DNA of 64,000 bases from Chromobotia macracanthus (lineage: Eukaryota > Chordata > Actinopteri > Cypriniformes > Botiidae). The position numbers and the translations under genes are program-made. The notes beneath the pieces were generated by a model. That model had not been told where the DNA came from. It saw nothing but the letters and a program-made list of their open reading frames with translations, and made no database searches. Shown in pieces: positions 46,376 through 58,154 of this stretch. Every line of letters starts with the position of its first letter. Position 1 is the first letter of the stretch. The stretch covers positions 823,501-887,500 of the forward strand of contig JAZGTH010000099.1 of NCBI GenBank assembly GCA_036877525.1, written 5' to 3'.

Positions 46376-46461
46376 CTTTGGACTCGATTCATCCATCTCT
46401 TACAGAAGGACCCGATTCTTTCCGCGGAGACGCCCAAGTCTTTGAGCGACTTAAAGGACAT
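46376..46461 (-). CDS. celf2: celf2 coding exon 1 (probable alternative first exon)
   Basis: Encodes 28 residues, beginning MSFKSLKDLGVSAERIGS and ending NRVQ, plus two bases of a split serine codon (AG|T) completed by the next exon. The donor reads CAAAG|GTCTGT. The ATG has a G at -3 (GAAATG) and an in-frame TGA 19 codons upstream, so it is the first start in the frame. The phase-2 end matches the phase of exon 2 exactly, which is the main argument for the join. The peptide differs from the N-terminal extension I know from mammalian CELF2 (with CPKSAVT), so this would be a different promoter product. Upstream sequence around 46480-46570 is moderately GC-rich, compatible with a promoter. RNA evidence would decide; otherwise translation could start at the ATG in exon 2. 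Confidence 0.55.
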
Positions 46462-47686
46462 TTCTGAATGCGCCGCAGGAAAGCTGTCCCCTCGGGTCCC
46501 CACGGCAAGCGCTGCTCAACTTCCCCCACCCCAATAAATCCCCCGGCAGTTACCGCAGTGATAAGGGCACCCCTCGCCACCGATCAAAAAGCAATAATGG
46601 AGAGGGAAGCGAGCATGACACAGTGGCAGGGGCCAAGAGCCAGAAACCTGCCTCTGAGACACAGAGAGGGATGGGGCTGTGAGTGTCAGGGTGTTGTGTG
46701 TGTATGTGTGTGTGCGCTTATGTGTGTCACAATTAGTAATTGTTTCGTTCGACAAGGCCTGCCTGCAAGAATACAAAGGCACAAGTCACTGGAAGCCTGT
46801 AACAGCGGGCTGTAGGACACACACACACACAATCGCAGGCCTACAGCTGAGGATTATGAACCAGTTCATATGCAAAATCTTTCTTTTAATACCCAAACTG
46901 GGCGACTTTCATGACGTTCAGTTTAATTACTGTAACCATTTGTCCACCAATGCAGACCAAATGCATACTTAAATTGTTTACCCTACGGTGCAAAATCTAC
47001 ATTGTAACAGCAAAAGTAATGATGGTTCAGTTGAGTTGTGAGCTTACGTTTGAACCAAATGTGACTGGACAGAAAGGTCCAGACAAATAATCATGAAACT
47101 AATACAAAGAAAAAGACAACCCATTATTCCATTGTGACGTCCTTGCTGGTTGCACGCAACAATGAACACACAGCGTGACCAGTGTGGCTTGATTCTTGAT
47201 CGAATAAGACCGTTCAAAATGATTTGACAAATGAAATGAGTGACAAAATCATTCGCTCGATCAGTCAAAGCATTTATTACACCAGACTCTTTAGCAGAAC
47301 TGCAGTATCTGACTCAAAATAAAGACAGCTGTTACTGTGTTATGTGGCTCTTACGGTTTGTGAGGTTAAAATACCACATGAGAAAAAAATATTTTTAGCT
47401 CTTTTGTTTGGTAACTCTAATAACAAATAGTATTATTTTTGTTTTTGTTTTAATGTGGTAGGTTATATGGTGTGTATGGCTATATGGTATGTCGTTTGGA
47501 TGAATTGTTTGGTTCTTAGGAAGCAGAACCGGATAAAGAACCAGAATCATTAAATTCCTCACAAGTCCCATCACAACACAGGCCTGAGGAGAGATGCCAA
47601 CAGTGTAAATACACTGTCCTTTATTTGAACCATCTTTCTTTTACTCTTCTTTGCTGACAAGGTGGAAAAAGAAACAAAGTGTAGAA

Positions 47687-47689
<3 letters not shown>

Positions 47690-47720
<31 letters not shown>
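47690..47720 (+). repeat. (GT)n microsatellite
   Basis: Uninterrupted GT run of about 15 units. Confidence 0.9.
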
Positions 47721-48427
47721 TTGTAAGTCCTGAGGCTCAGATTAAGCTGTCAAGAGGATCTACTCCTGCCATAACATTCTCTCTCTCTCTCTCTCCCTCT
47801 CGTTCTATCCACTTCTCTCTCAATTTGAGTCAATTGTCTGCCTTAATGGCTTAACTAGACCTTCCATCAGCCTGGGCTGCTCTTAAGGTCTGTGTGTGTG
47901 TGATTGCTGATGTAAGGACATCTGACACACACTCTCTCTCTTGTACTTACAGTATAGACAAGCACAATAACAGTACTGCCAGCAAGATAATCATTTGTTC
48001 ATAGACAAGCTGACTTACTGCATTAATAATGTATCATAACTAATGGTTGGAGGCACAGTGTTGGCTAGACTGAGGTAATTTAAGCCAAGAACATTCTTAA
48101 TAAAGGTCATTTAAATCACTTTGTTATTCACAATGCGAAACAGACTCATTCACATTGTAAATGCTTTTACAAAACTGTGGCAACAACAATGCAACACAAT
48201 GCAGTGGTGCTCGATGCATAACCTGTGGTGCTTGCTAAAGCGAATAAAATTAGCAGCTCAAATCCTGCAGCTGGTTGAGGAGATCTGATAAGACTTCAAA
48301 ATTTCACCTTGCGGATGATAATAAAAAAAAGCACAATAATGTTCATATTGGAACAATAGGAGTGTGAGTGAATGATGACAGAATTTTCATTTTCATGAAC
48401 TGTCCCTTTAATAATAATTTATTCTTA

Positions 48428-48530
48428 AGAAATATATATATATATATATTATATAATGTATATTATATATATATATATTATACATTATATGATATTATGA
48501 TTATGATAACATTATATATGAATATAATGT
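48428..48530. repeat. (AT)n-rich stretch
   Basis: Alternating AT runs broken by TATTATA and ATGATATT words. Likely to form hairpins. Confidence 0.8.
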
Positions 48531-48795
48531 TAAAAACGTTGTACTGACGTTACTGCAAGAACTTTTTATAACTTTCAGAAGTGAACTTTTTGACGTTTTT
48601 GAAGTGAACATGCAGACCTATGAGAAATATAATACTGTAGACTAATACAAACACAATCATATATAACACGCTTCTTTAAAATGCAGTGTGTTACAAAAAT
48701 GTCACAGTGGGCTGATATGGAGAGAAAAAAATAAACACAAGCAGAACTGAAACTAATTCTGATACAAAATCCTTCCACCTCCATCCAGTCCAAAC

Positions 48796-48819
48796 ACACA
48801 CACACACACACACACACAA
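48796..48819 (+). repeat. (CA)n microsatellite
   Basis: About twelve CA units. Confidence 0.85.
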
Positions 48820-49193
48820 ACTAGCTGACAGGCAGCTGGGGGAAGTTGCAAACCTGTAATTTCCTGCATTAAAAACGAGCACAGCTGACAAGTGTGTGTG
48901 TGTATAAGCAGGAGAGAGAGACTGAGTATGGTTAAAAAGTTATTTTATTTATTTTTTCAATTACATCTTCACTACAAGTTAACACCCGCCTGTCTGTCAG
49001 CTGTGGTGTCGTATCTCTGCCTGTCTCTCTCTTTCTCTCTGGTGACAGGTGCTGCTTTAATTCCATCAGTTAAGCTTTATGATCCTAATTAATCTCATTG
49101 GTCATAAAAATACAGCGTTCTGCTCGGAGAAAAATATTCAATCCATCCACACTTAACAGTGAACATTTATCTGTTTCTCCATGGTTCATCTCA

Positions 49194-49638
49194 AAACCTA
49201 GTGACCGACCGAGACAGCATTTTTAGCATCATCAGCACAATTAAACCAAACCATTATACACCATTATATACACATTATATGTAATAATGATTTAACATTC
49301 AGTAATTTTTTTTAGCAAAACAGGCATGCACAAATCAAATACTTTCTTTAGCATTATAAGCTAAACATTAAAATGATATGAACGTTATAATTTATATTAT
49401 AAATATGTAACTATAAAAGTATTCGAACATTAAAATATGCATTTTTGGGCATCCCGGGCATGTAAGAATGTAATACATACACGTGCACATACGTCTGGGT
49501 CTGTTGTGTGCACACACAAACACGCTTAGACATCAATACGCATGTTTGAAATCAATTTATTATTGCCTACAATGTGCTTTGAATGCACATATAACGCCCA
49601 AAAAGGCTCTCTAGGTAGGCAGCTCACCAGGTTTTAAG
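49194..49638. mobile_element. Second possible MITE copy or composite
   Basis: Ends CAAAACCTAGTGACCG (left) and GGCAGCTCACCAGGTTTTAA (right) match those of the element at 43886-44066. The interior is longer and AT-rich, so it is either a larger family member, two decayed ends, or an element carrying an insertion. Confidence 0.35.
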
Positions 49639-50094
49639 TTGCAGCCAATGGGAAGTGTTTGTCCTTTAAGACGTTCTGACCAAGATGAGTAAAATCCCTC
49701 TGCACACTCCCACTCACAAAATCTCACACACCAAGGTCAGACACGCAGCAAGTCCCCAGGAGGACATTTCCTGTTATCACCAGCGTCAACTGTCAGAGAG
49801 ACGTCAAACTCCCTTTTATAAGAAAAACACCAAGCACAAACCGTTTCCTGTAAACAACACCTACAAAGTGAGCAGACAACAAAGAAAACCAACGACATAA
49901 AAATAAAATCATTATTTTTCAAGGTCTGAGTCGAGATATTTTCTACAGGTTAAAAAAAACACAGACAGCAAAACATGCCAGCTTATATGTGAGAAACAAC
50001 AGACATCTGTGTGTGTGTGTGTGTGTGTGTGATGTACAAAACTGTTCTGTTAATCACTCCACTTGTTAAAAGTGTGTGGGGGGGTGTTATAGAG

Positions 50095-50108
50095 GTTTCC
50101 ATGGCAAC
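50095..50108 (+). promoter_or_regulatory. RFX X-box in the 5' region of celf2
   Basis: GTTTCCATGGCAAC is a near-perfect palindromic X-box. A second one lies 891 bp to the right, at 50986. Confidence 0.4.
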
Positions 50109-50985
50109 TCTTGAAACGCGAGGCGCTGATGTGATAAATGTCACACTTGCTAATGAAGCGGCGAGCTGGAGAGATGCCGTCTCTCTGCACTAACAAGGAG
50201 ATGCGCACACGCACGAAGGCCATAAAAACAGAATAATAACTTGTTTTATTGAGAAACATTTGTAAGTCGCTCATAAAAAACTGCATTCGTTACGAAATGA
50301 CACTCCACCAGAGCCCTTGCTGATATATTTTACTTTTAATTGAACAATCTAACGTAAAAAAATTATAAATACTGGGTTTTCCAATGTTGCCATTGACATT
50401 TTTCATTGCTGGTCAAAATTTGAGAATGCAGTGAAAATATAATATCATGAAATATAAAATATCATGTCTTTACATTCTTTTAATGCGGTTTGAGTTTTAA
50501 CCATAAGTTAAAATACATCACACTGGTTCGTGTCACATGCCGTATTATAGCTGTTTGCAACATACTTTGACACTGGCATCTCTTAGCCAATTAAAACTTC
50601 AGACAGAGCAGTCCATAAGTTCAATAATCATTATTTGTATAAATCCACATTTTTGTGTTGCACTAGCTTTTGTATTTCATTCTCTTCATGACACAAACAT
50701 TCGGCGCATCATAAAGCATGCGTCCCCACCAGGTGCTTATCCTCTTACAGAGTGCTGACACAAAGCAGCCATGTTTCCTCGAATGTTTATGGAATCAACT
50801 GCTTAAGAGCAAAAGTGCTCGTGAAATGACACGAGACACACTGCGCACTTAAACGCACGTCTCCGCACACGTACGCACTTCTGCTGCTGAAAGCGGCTTT
50901 AGTGGAAATCTGAGGTAACAGTGTGACAGGATTGCCAGAATCCTGCCGACACTGTGCTACCCCAACGGTATTTTATTGTCTCACT

Positions 50986-50999
50986 GTTGCTATGGAAAC
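50986..50999 (-). promoter_or_regulatory. RFX X-box in the 5' region of celf2
   Basis: The plus strand reads GTTGCTATGGAAAC, i.e. GTTTCCATAGCAAC on the minus strand, a good X-box. It differs by one base from the motif in the CpG island at 7171-7184. Confidence 0.4.
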
Positions 51000-52927
51000 C
51001 GGGTGGAGTAGGGGACAAGGGACTGCTGAAGTCGGGCCGTATGTCTCCAAAAGACACACACGGGAAGAGGATGCTGTGCTGTGGCTGTTGACCAGTACTA
51101 CAGGGGTTTGACTTGGGTGTCAGCATCCATGCTGAGCCGTGTGTGTGTGTGGCTGGCAGGTGGACAGCAGGTGCTGAAAGTAGAGACATGGGGAGCATCA
51201 TAATGACCATGAGCTGGACCACAATTGAACTTTGACAAGTCAGCATGATGGCCTGTGGCTCACCTGTGTGTGTGTGTGTGTGTGTATGAATGTCTGGTCA
51301 GTGGGTCCTTCATCAGACTCTCCATCTGCTCACCTGTCTTCCTTGGTTCTTTTCTCTCACCCTTTAATTTTCTATCCAGGCCTCGACTTCTGTAAATCAG
51401 CTCCTCCAATTAGAGGTTTGTACACGGGCCGCGTTTTCACTGCAGCGTGCTGCTTCATATGCATGTACGATACATCCCAGCGTCAATGAATCGGTCAGAA
51501 AGGCTCACAGATTCAGGAATTATCAGCAGACCCACATAGTCTTCACTCACAGAACGTATAAATCCATTGTGCAGATTTCCACAGACAGTTTAAATGTCTA
51601 CAAATTCTGTCCGAGCTTCATTATCAGTTTAAATTAGATTGTTTATTAATATAAAAGTTTAAGTAAATATGCCACAAACTTGCTAACAAGTTTTGTTAAA
51701 CTAAATTGAATATTAATAAATAAATAAAACTGTTCAACAAAAGAATGGTATCATTTTTCTTGGTATGCACTGAGGACAAATTACAGCATTTACCCTCGAC
51801 CCTGTTTACCCTCCTCTGAGGAGCTCTTCTTCAAACAGAAAGAGAGAAGAGAAGGTTCTTTGTGGAAAACAGTACTGATTGCAGAGCACAAAAGAAAACA
51901 TTTGATTTGCTCCATTGACGTGTGCAGTTAAATTACTCCTGCTTGTGAACTAAACCACAGTGCATGCCTGCAATCGTCTGAAAGCGGTGAACAGATGAGT
52001 CTGTCCTCTGCGGGGGAACGTGCTCCACTGCCTTTGTTTGCTCGTGTCTTCCTCTCTGCAGGTGCTCCGATTCTCAGGACATTCATATCCTTCCAGACGC
52101 CTTAATTAGACATCCTTACAGCTCGGCCTAACTTTATCACAGCTCACTAAATACAGCTCGCTGCTAGAGCTATCCTTTAAAAACTGAATTTCAACAGGCT
52201 CAACCATGATGGTTTAGTTCAAATACGACAATAAACAAAATAAGCAAATCTGTGTCCATGATGTTTTGTAGCACATATTTCCCCTGCCATCACAATTGTA
52301 CCGGGTCGGTGAGTCAAAGCCGCTAGCTAGCCATTCAGAGTCCTTTTGTTCTTTCCTCAAACTCATCAGTGCCAAGAAGCGTGTCACAAATATCTGCATC
52401 TCTGTTTGTCAAACAACAGAATGATGAAAAGATGGACGCTGGAACTGTCAGTCAACATCTGCCCGAGTTGTCACGCAAATGTTGAAGTTTCAAGCGTGGC
52501 TAGCTACAACCGGGGACGATGAAACACAAACATGAGTCCTCCCATAATGTCATTTATTAGGGAAATGTGTGGAAATGCGCAGAAGTTTCATTAGGACACA
52601 TTAGGGGGGTGTTCGTTTTCATTACGGTTTATGAGACGTAAAAACACAGTCACGCGTCGCAATTAACATCCGAACAGATGGCGGAGAGTCTGCATCAAGT
52701 ACATCTATCTCTCAAGTTCTCCTTCACAAGAACCACCTCCGTATTTTCACGCTTCTCTGTGACAACAGTGATGCTGGCAGAAGAGGAAATGGGGAAAAAG
52801 GATGAGAGAAATAATGTGCAGGCAGACAGAAAAGAAAACATGGGAGTCAATAAAATAAACAGCAGCAAGTGAGCTTGAAGTGATTGGGCTCTGCAGAGCA
52901 AGAGCTGGCCAAATTATTCCAGCAAGG

Positions 52928-52928
52928 A

Positions 52929-52961
<33 letters not shown>
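52928..52961 (+). repeat. (CA)n microsatellite
   Basis: About sixteen CA units. It would be a UG repeat in a celf2 pre-mRNA started at the distal exon. Confidence 0.9.
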
Positions 52962-52964
<3 letters not shown>

Positions 52965-53521
52965 AACGTTTGGCTTCAGATGCCATGGCTGAAAACAACA
53001 CATGTTGCACATGCTGACAATATGTTTGAAGGGAATTAAACACTCTCACAGTGTTACTATTTATTACCTTATCACAGCTCAATGATAATGGATTGTTTTG
53101 TGATACACTTGGGCTAGCCATTTACATTTTTAGTTGCCTTTAATATTTTTAGCATTGAAAAATACACTGTTTACCTACAAAAATAAAAAAGTCAACCAAT
53201 AATTTGTCATTTGCAGTGACAGATCAAAGACATAAAATAGCTGCTCCAGACTGATTTTAGAATCATTTTCAGCTCATTGTAAATGACAGATTCAAACCAT
53301 CACTCACCATGCTCACAAATGTATCCAAACCTGTCAGATGGCACAAATAAAGTTACTGTGGTGATGTATTTATATCAGCCGAATCCCACAGAATTTGGTC
53401 AGATGACCTGAAATGTACTCACACTGGGTTCAGAGTCATTCTGTGTGTGTATGTATGTGTGTGTGTGTGTGAGAGGCACACCAGATGTGTGCTTGTACTT
53501 TTTTGTATTTGAGTCAGTGAT

Positions 53522-53524
<3 letters not shown>

Positions 53525-53562
<38 letters not shown>
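53525..53562 (+). repeat. (GT)n microsatellite
   Basis: About nineteen GT units, with a shorter interrupted GT run at 53441-53472. Confidence 0.9.
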
Positions 53563-53564
<2 letters not shown>

Positions 53565-54652
53565 ATACAGGTGTGCGTTCGCTGTGTTTGTTGCCCTTTA
53601 TCTACGGCCCGGTGCCTTTGAAAGGGAGAGAGGAGAGAGCAGACACACTCGTCTAAACGCCACATTGATCTCTCACACAGAATTCAGACAACCGCATTAG
53701 AATGCATCAGAGACAGCGGCGAACACAGACTGCAGACTACAGCCGCTGATGGAGTGTGTGAAACATGTTAGCATGCATGTGTGTGTGTGATGGGGACCTT
53801 GAGGGTCTAAATATAGAAATTTATACCATTATAATCCCATTATCTCGTTAACAGAGCGAACAACAGCCAATTCACCAGACTAAACATATCACAGACCTAT
53901 ATCTCTCACGAACTCAGAGTCTGTTACAGGAGCTGTAACAGACAAACAACCTGCAAAACTCCTGCAGGGTGTAAAGAAGAGCCATCTGAAGTGTCTGCCA
54001 GACAGGGGAAGAACCAGTGATCGACAGAAAATTAAACTGCCGGTTGTAACCTTGCAGGTGTAACCTGTGTAATGTGATGTATTACTGAGTGAAGACATTT
54101 TAAGATGGTAATATTGAAGGGCAGGACTTAATTTACTGAGATTTGATTGGTTCAAACATGTTAGTCTATGATATTACTGGTTAATATTTTTCACCAGTAA
54201 AAAGATGTTTCAGAGGCAGAATTTGGTTCGCATCTTACCATAAAAATAAAGAAAACAGCATTTACAATGGCAACTTCTGTAATGCAATGTTTTGTGAATA
54301 AACATGAGTTGTCAGCAGGATATAGGGCAGAATTTATCTATCAGAATCTGTTTGTTACAATATTGTTGGCCAATGTCTTCACTACATCAGCAGAAAAGTC
54401 GCTCTATAAGAAAAGCTGCTTTACCTGTTTATGCTTATAAACAGTAAACAGGATATATTAAGAATTTGTGTGTGTTGTGGAAGTAAAGCAGCAGATATAA
54501 AAACCTGCAGCGGGCTGGAAGGGAGAAGAAAATGAAAGGAAAAAGAGGAGAAAAGGATGAAAAGAGCGACTCACGGATGAATCCACCAGACAGATCACAG
54601 CACCTCTGCTTATGTCGGCTCGGGCCTCCTCAATGTTTCATAAACCATATTC

Positions 54653-54673
54653 TGTGTGTGTGTGTGTGTGTGT
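54653..54673 (+). repeat. (TG)n microsatellite
   Basis: About ten TG units. Confidence 0.85.
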
Positions 54674-55176
54674 ATTCCAAAGAGAGATCTCTATTAGACT
54701 GAATCATTTCTCTACAGAGTGCCCACAAATCTCACAGTTATTTGAGCTTGCAGTGCATGCGACATCAAAGTGAAGCATGCAAATATTTTCCTGTTTGTGT
54801 GTGTTTGTGTGTCACGGGCGCTCTCTACTCTGCTTATTGTGCTCATAATTAAGCATGCTGTGTGCTAATTGAAGGTCTATAAACAGGAGTCTTGGCCCTG
54901 AACTGAAGGTCAGGCACCTATGCAGGTATTGATCAGAATCAAGCTGTTTTCACTAGCTCTGTTAAATGTGAAGTTCGAAACACTACTGTCAGTGCATTAA
55001 CAACAGCCACACGTGGTCTGGAAACGCGCACACACACACACGCACACACACACACACTTATGTCCGATGATGATGCAGATCTCAATTAATTAGCTCTCAA
55101 TTTAAAGAGGGCTGTACGCGACTATACACACACACACACATCTGCACGCAATGACAGAAGGATGAACAAAAGGCTG

Positions 55177-55247
55177 GATGGAAAAGCAGATTTGGACAAG
55201 ATGGGGACGGATGGAAAAGCAGATTTGGACAAGACGGGGACAGATGG
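55177..55247 (+). repeat. 33-bp tandem duplication
   Basis: Two copies of a 33-bp unit beginning GATGGAAAAGCAGATTTGGA, with one difference (AAGATGGGG / AAGACGGGG), and the start of a third. Confidence 0.9.
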
Positions 55248-57565
55248 GTCTAAACCAGGATAAAAACAAAGCCAGGGTGTGTGTGTGTGTGGGGGAGGTG
55301 AACTGATGTGGAGGAGGACTGTACAGATGGACTAATCAATACAATTAATTAAAGAGCTATTTGTTAACAGTAGTTAATACACAAAGTGGTCACGGGCAGT
55401 ATGTAAAAAGTCACGTTTCTCCCACATAGGTTTGATAAAATTACCTTAAGCCAACATAAAATAACATTAACAATACATTTAACTTGTAAACGTAACATCT
55501 TGCTGATCTGATTATTTGTCTCCACCTGTACAGCCTTAATGAGGCCAGAAACATTTTCTATAAGTTCACAAACATGAATGCTAAGCCAATGAAACATACA
55601 ATAAAGTTTGATCTATACCATCACATTTACACACACCACAACTAACTAATCCAACAAGCCTGTTTGAGATGCGTTACGAACAAAGCCGAGTCACATCTAA
55701 ACCCTGAACAGCCAATACCAATCAGCATTGAGCATCGATCAGTCCATCTTCCCTTTAAAGTTCTTCCTCACTGAACTGACCTGCGGCCTGTGCTTCACAC
55801 TGCTGTCAGTCAAGAGCTACATTTCCTTCAGGTGTGTGAGTGACAGAAGCATCTTCACCCTCACACAGAGCTCCAGTAAATCAGATCACTCTTTCACATC
55901 AGTTAAGAAGTCAGATGTGTACGTTAGATGTGTGTTAAATATCACAGATCTTTACGTGAGGTTCAAGCTATGCGTCGTAAGGAACATTATTTCTCAGCCA
56001 TCTCCGGGGGTAACCGTGGGGACTGGCTCCATATCGACAGATGTGTTCTGTCCCCCTTAAAATTGAATAATGCAAAGTATCTCCGCTCAGTTACCAACCT
56101 TCTTATGTCTAATTGATCTGTGTGTGTGTGTGTGTATGAGGACGGGTCGGTGACGTCTGAGTCATGTTGTTCTCTAACAAAATGTTTGTATGTGTGTAGA
56201 TCTGTTCTGAACACTAGTCAGCACAGTCAGCTGCAGTCTCATGAGCATCCAAACTGAAACGAAGCCTCCTAAATGCACTAACTTGATACCTGTTTTTAAT
56301 TTATACTTTATTTTTGCTTGACATTTTAAGTCAACATGTATTGAAAACACTGCATTCTACAAGCTTGTGAAATCTTTTAGCTCGCTTAAAAGCAATGCAT
56401 TCTGGGATTGATTGCCATAACCTTGAACGATACAGCTGCCTCAGAATTTTGCCTGAATAAGGTTTCCTAAAAGACGGCACTGGAACAGGACTTGTGTGAG
56501 CGCACAAACACACGCTCCTAAAGACAGACGTTTACTTGACTAAACACGCAGCTCGCAGGCATGCAGAAAGATCCACACAAATAGTTTGACAGAGGTCCAG
56601 GAGGCTGTCCACTCCTTTTACTGCCTATGAGTGTGTGGAAATGTGAGGAAAGGTCACAAACCTGTTGGACTGTGTGTGAGTTTGTGTGTGTGTTCATGTA
56701 AAGGTCAGCTTCCTAAAACTGCCACCCGTGACTTAAGCACAGCCTGCATGCAGGGGGAAGGTTACGCTGCACCACCGCAAAACAGGTCAAGTTTATGATG
56801 TTCTGCTTTGCAACAGAAGCACTTCAAAGTGCAGTAACTTTTCTCTGTACTGGAGGTGTATTTCCATAAAATTGTACCCTGAGGGTGGTTATATTGTAGC
56901 CAAACACACACACTTTGTGTGCACCCCATGATTTTATTTGTCCATAAAGGAGAAAGCTCGACACCCCACAGCAATAACTGAAGGATAAAAACTCCACCCA
57001 CATTATTGATGTTTACCAACACCGACACATCTGAAAAACTGCAACCAAACAAGAGTTTGATAAACTATCATAACTTACTCACCAGGAGCCTTTCTTGACA
57101 TTGAAACAAGTCATTGCGTTTGCCTTAAATAGAGCCAGTTATTGGAGAAAGTGGAGGCTATCTGATGTCATAAGAAAACCGGGCAAGTTTAACAGAAATG
57201 AAATCAGATCCAGAATTGTTACATTCCTTATAACTCACATCCTTAAACAAAACAGCAGTCTTCAGTGAACATATAAACACACAGCTGTGAAATTGTATTT
57301 ATAAAGGCAGGTTAAACAAACACACACAACAAAACAAAAACACAAAATCTGGCCCAAAACAAATGTAACAGAACCAATTTCAGAATGAGTGTGTGTGTGC
57401 GAGCGCAGGTATCACACTGGATTTAAAGTTTTGAAGTGTAAAAATGACATTTTAAACATGGTTTCAACATTAATCAAGCCTCACAAATTATTCAGCATCA
57501 GGGAAGAGGCGGCAATTATAACAGCAAGAAATGAGCCATTGACTCACTGGGGGACTGAGAGCAAT

Positions 57566-57748
57566 ACACACACACACACACAGACACACACACAGACACA
57601 CACACAGACACACACAGACACACACACAGACACACACACACAGACACACACACACACACACACAGACACACACACACACACAGACACATGCACACACACC
57701 CACAAAGACACACACACCCACACACACACAGACACACACACACACAGA
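57566..57748 (+). repeat. Long imperfect (CA)n with CAGA interruptions
   Basis: About 180 bp of CACA punctuated by CAGACA. Overlapping open frames of Cys/Val or Thr/His repeats on both strands are artefacts. Confidence 0.95.
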
Positions 57749-58131
57749 CTCTCAGTACCTCGTGTCACAGAAAACCCACAAAATTAAGAATTTAAAAAGC
57801 CAAACACAGCAATGAAGACTCATTCAAGATCTGTGTGTTAAGACCAGAAAAACCTCTAGAGAATCAAACCAGAGAGACAGAGAGAGAAAACAGCACAAAG
57901 CAGCTGTCTGGACAAGCAGCTCATGAGGTCTGAGTACAGAGCTAGTGTCTAGACCCAAACAAACAGAAAACCAGGGCAGAGATGGAGAGGTGAAGACGGA
58001 CAATAAGAAAGCAGGCTTTTGAAGTGCTGTTATCAGTCAGGAGAGGTTGAGTTAAATGAACGGGTCTCACTGAACAGTGCCATTTACTCTCTCTGCAGTC
58101 CAGCTCACATTTGACAGGCTAAAAGAGCTTC

Positions 58132-58154
58132 CTCTCTCTCTCTCTCTCTCTCTC
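58132..58154 (+). repeat. (CT)n microsatellite
   Basis: About eleven CT units. Confidence 0.85.

Larger units (their letters stand above)
15628..46461 (-). other. celf2: celf2 gene, coding span (13 exons)
   Basis: CELF/Bruno-like RNA-binding protein, ortholog of CELF2 (CUGBP2/ETR-3). Family members bind UG-rich and UGU-containing RNA, control alternative splicing in the nucleus, and control mRNA decay and translation in the cytoplasm. Thirteen minus-strand exons of 86, 197, 83, 49, 135, 80, 162, 64, 135, 111, 180, 144 and 128 nt sum to 1554 nt, giving 517 residues plus a stop. All junctions are GT-AG and phase-compatible. RRM1 covers about residues 51-130, RRM2 about 143-218 and RRM3 about 433-508, with a low-complexity linker between RRM2 and RRM3. 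CELF2 rather than CELF1 is supported by MNGALEHSDQPDPDAIKMFV and IPRSWSEKELKELFEPYG in RRM1, where CELF1 has a different MNGTLDHPDQPDLDA-type start, and by the linker. Intron sizes range from 0.3 to 5.7 kb. Other CELF1-6 members are less likely. The first exon is the least certain part. Confidence 0.95.

Noticed and set aside
50899..51246. 115-codon minus-strand frame with a hydrophobic start
   Set aside because: Looks signal-peptide-like for about 30 residues, but no family, no splice support, and part of it is a GT repeat.
57389..57787. Open frames over the CA repeat on both strands
   Set aside because: Dinucleotide repeats lack stop codons in some frames. The Cys/Val and Thr/His strings are artefacts.
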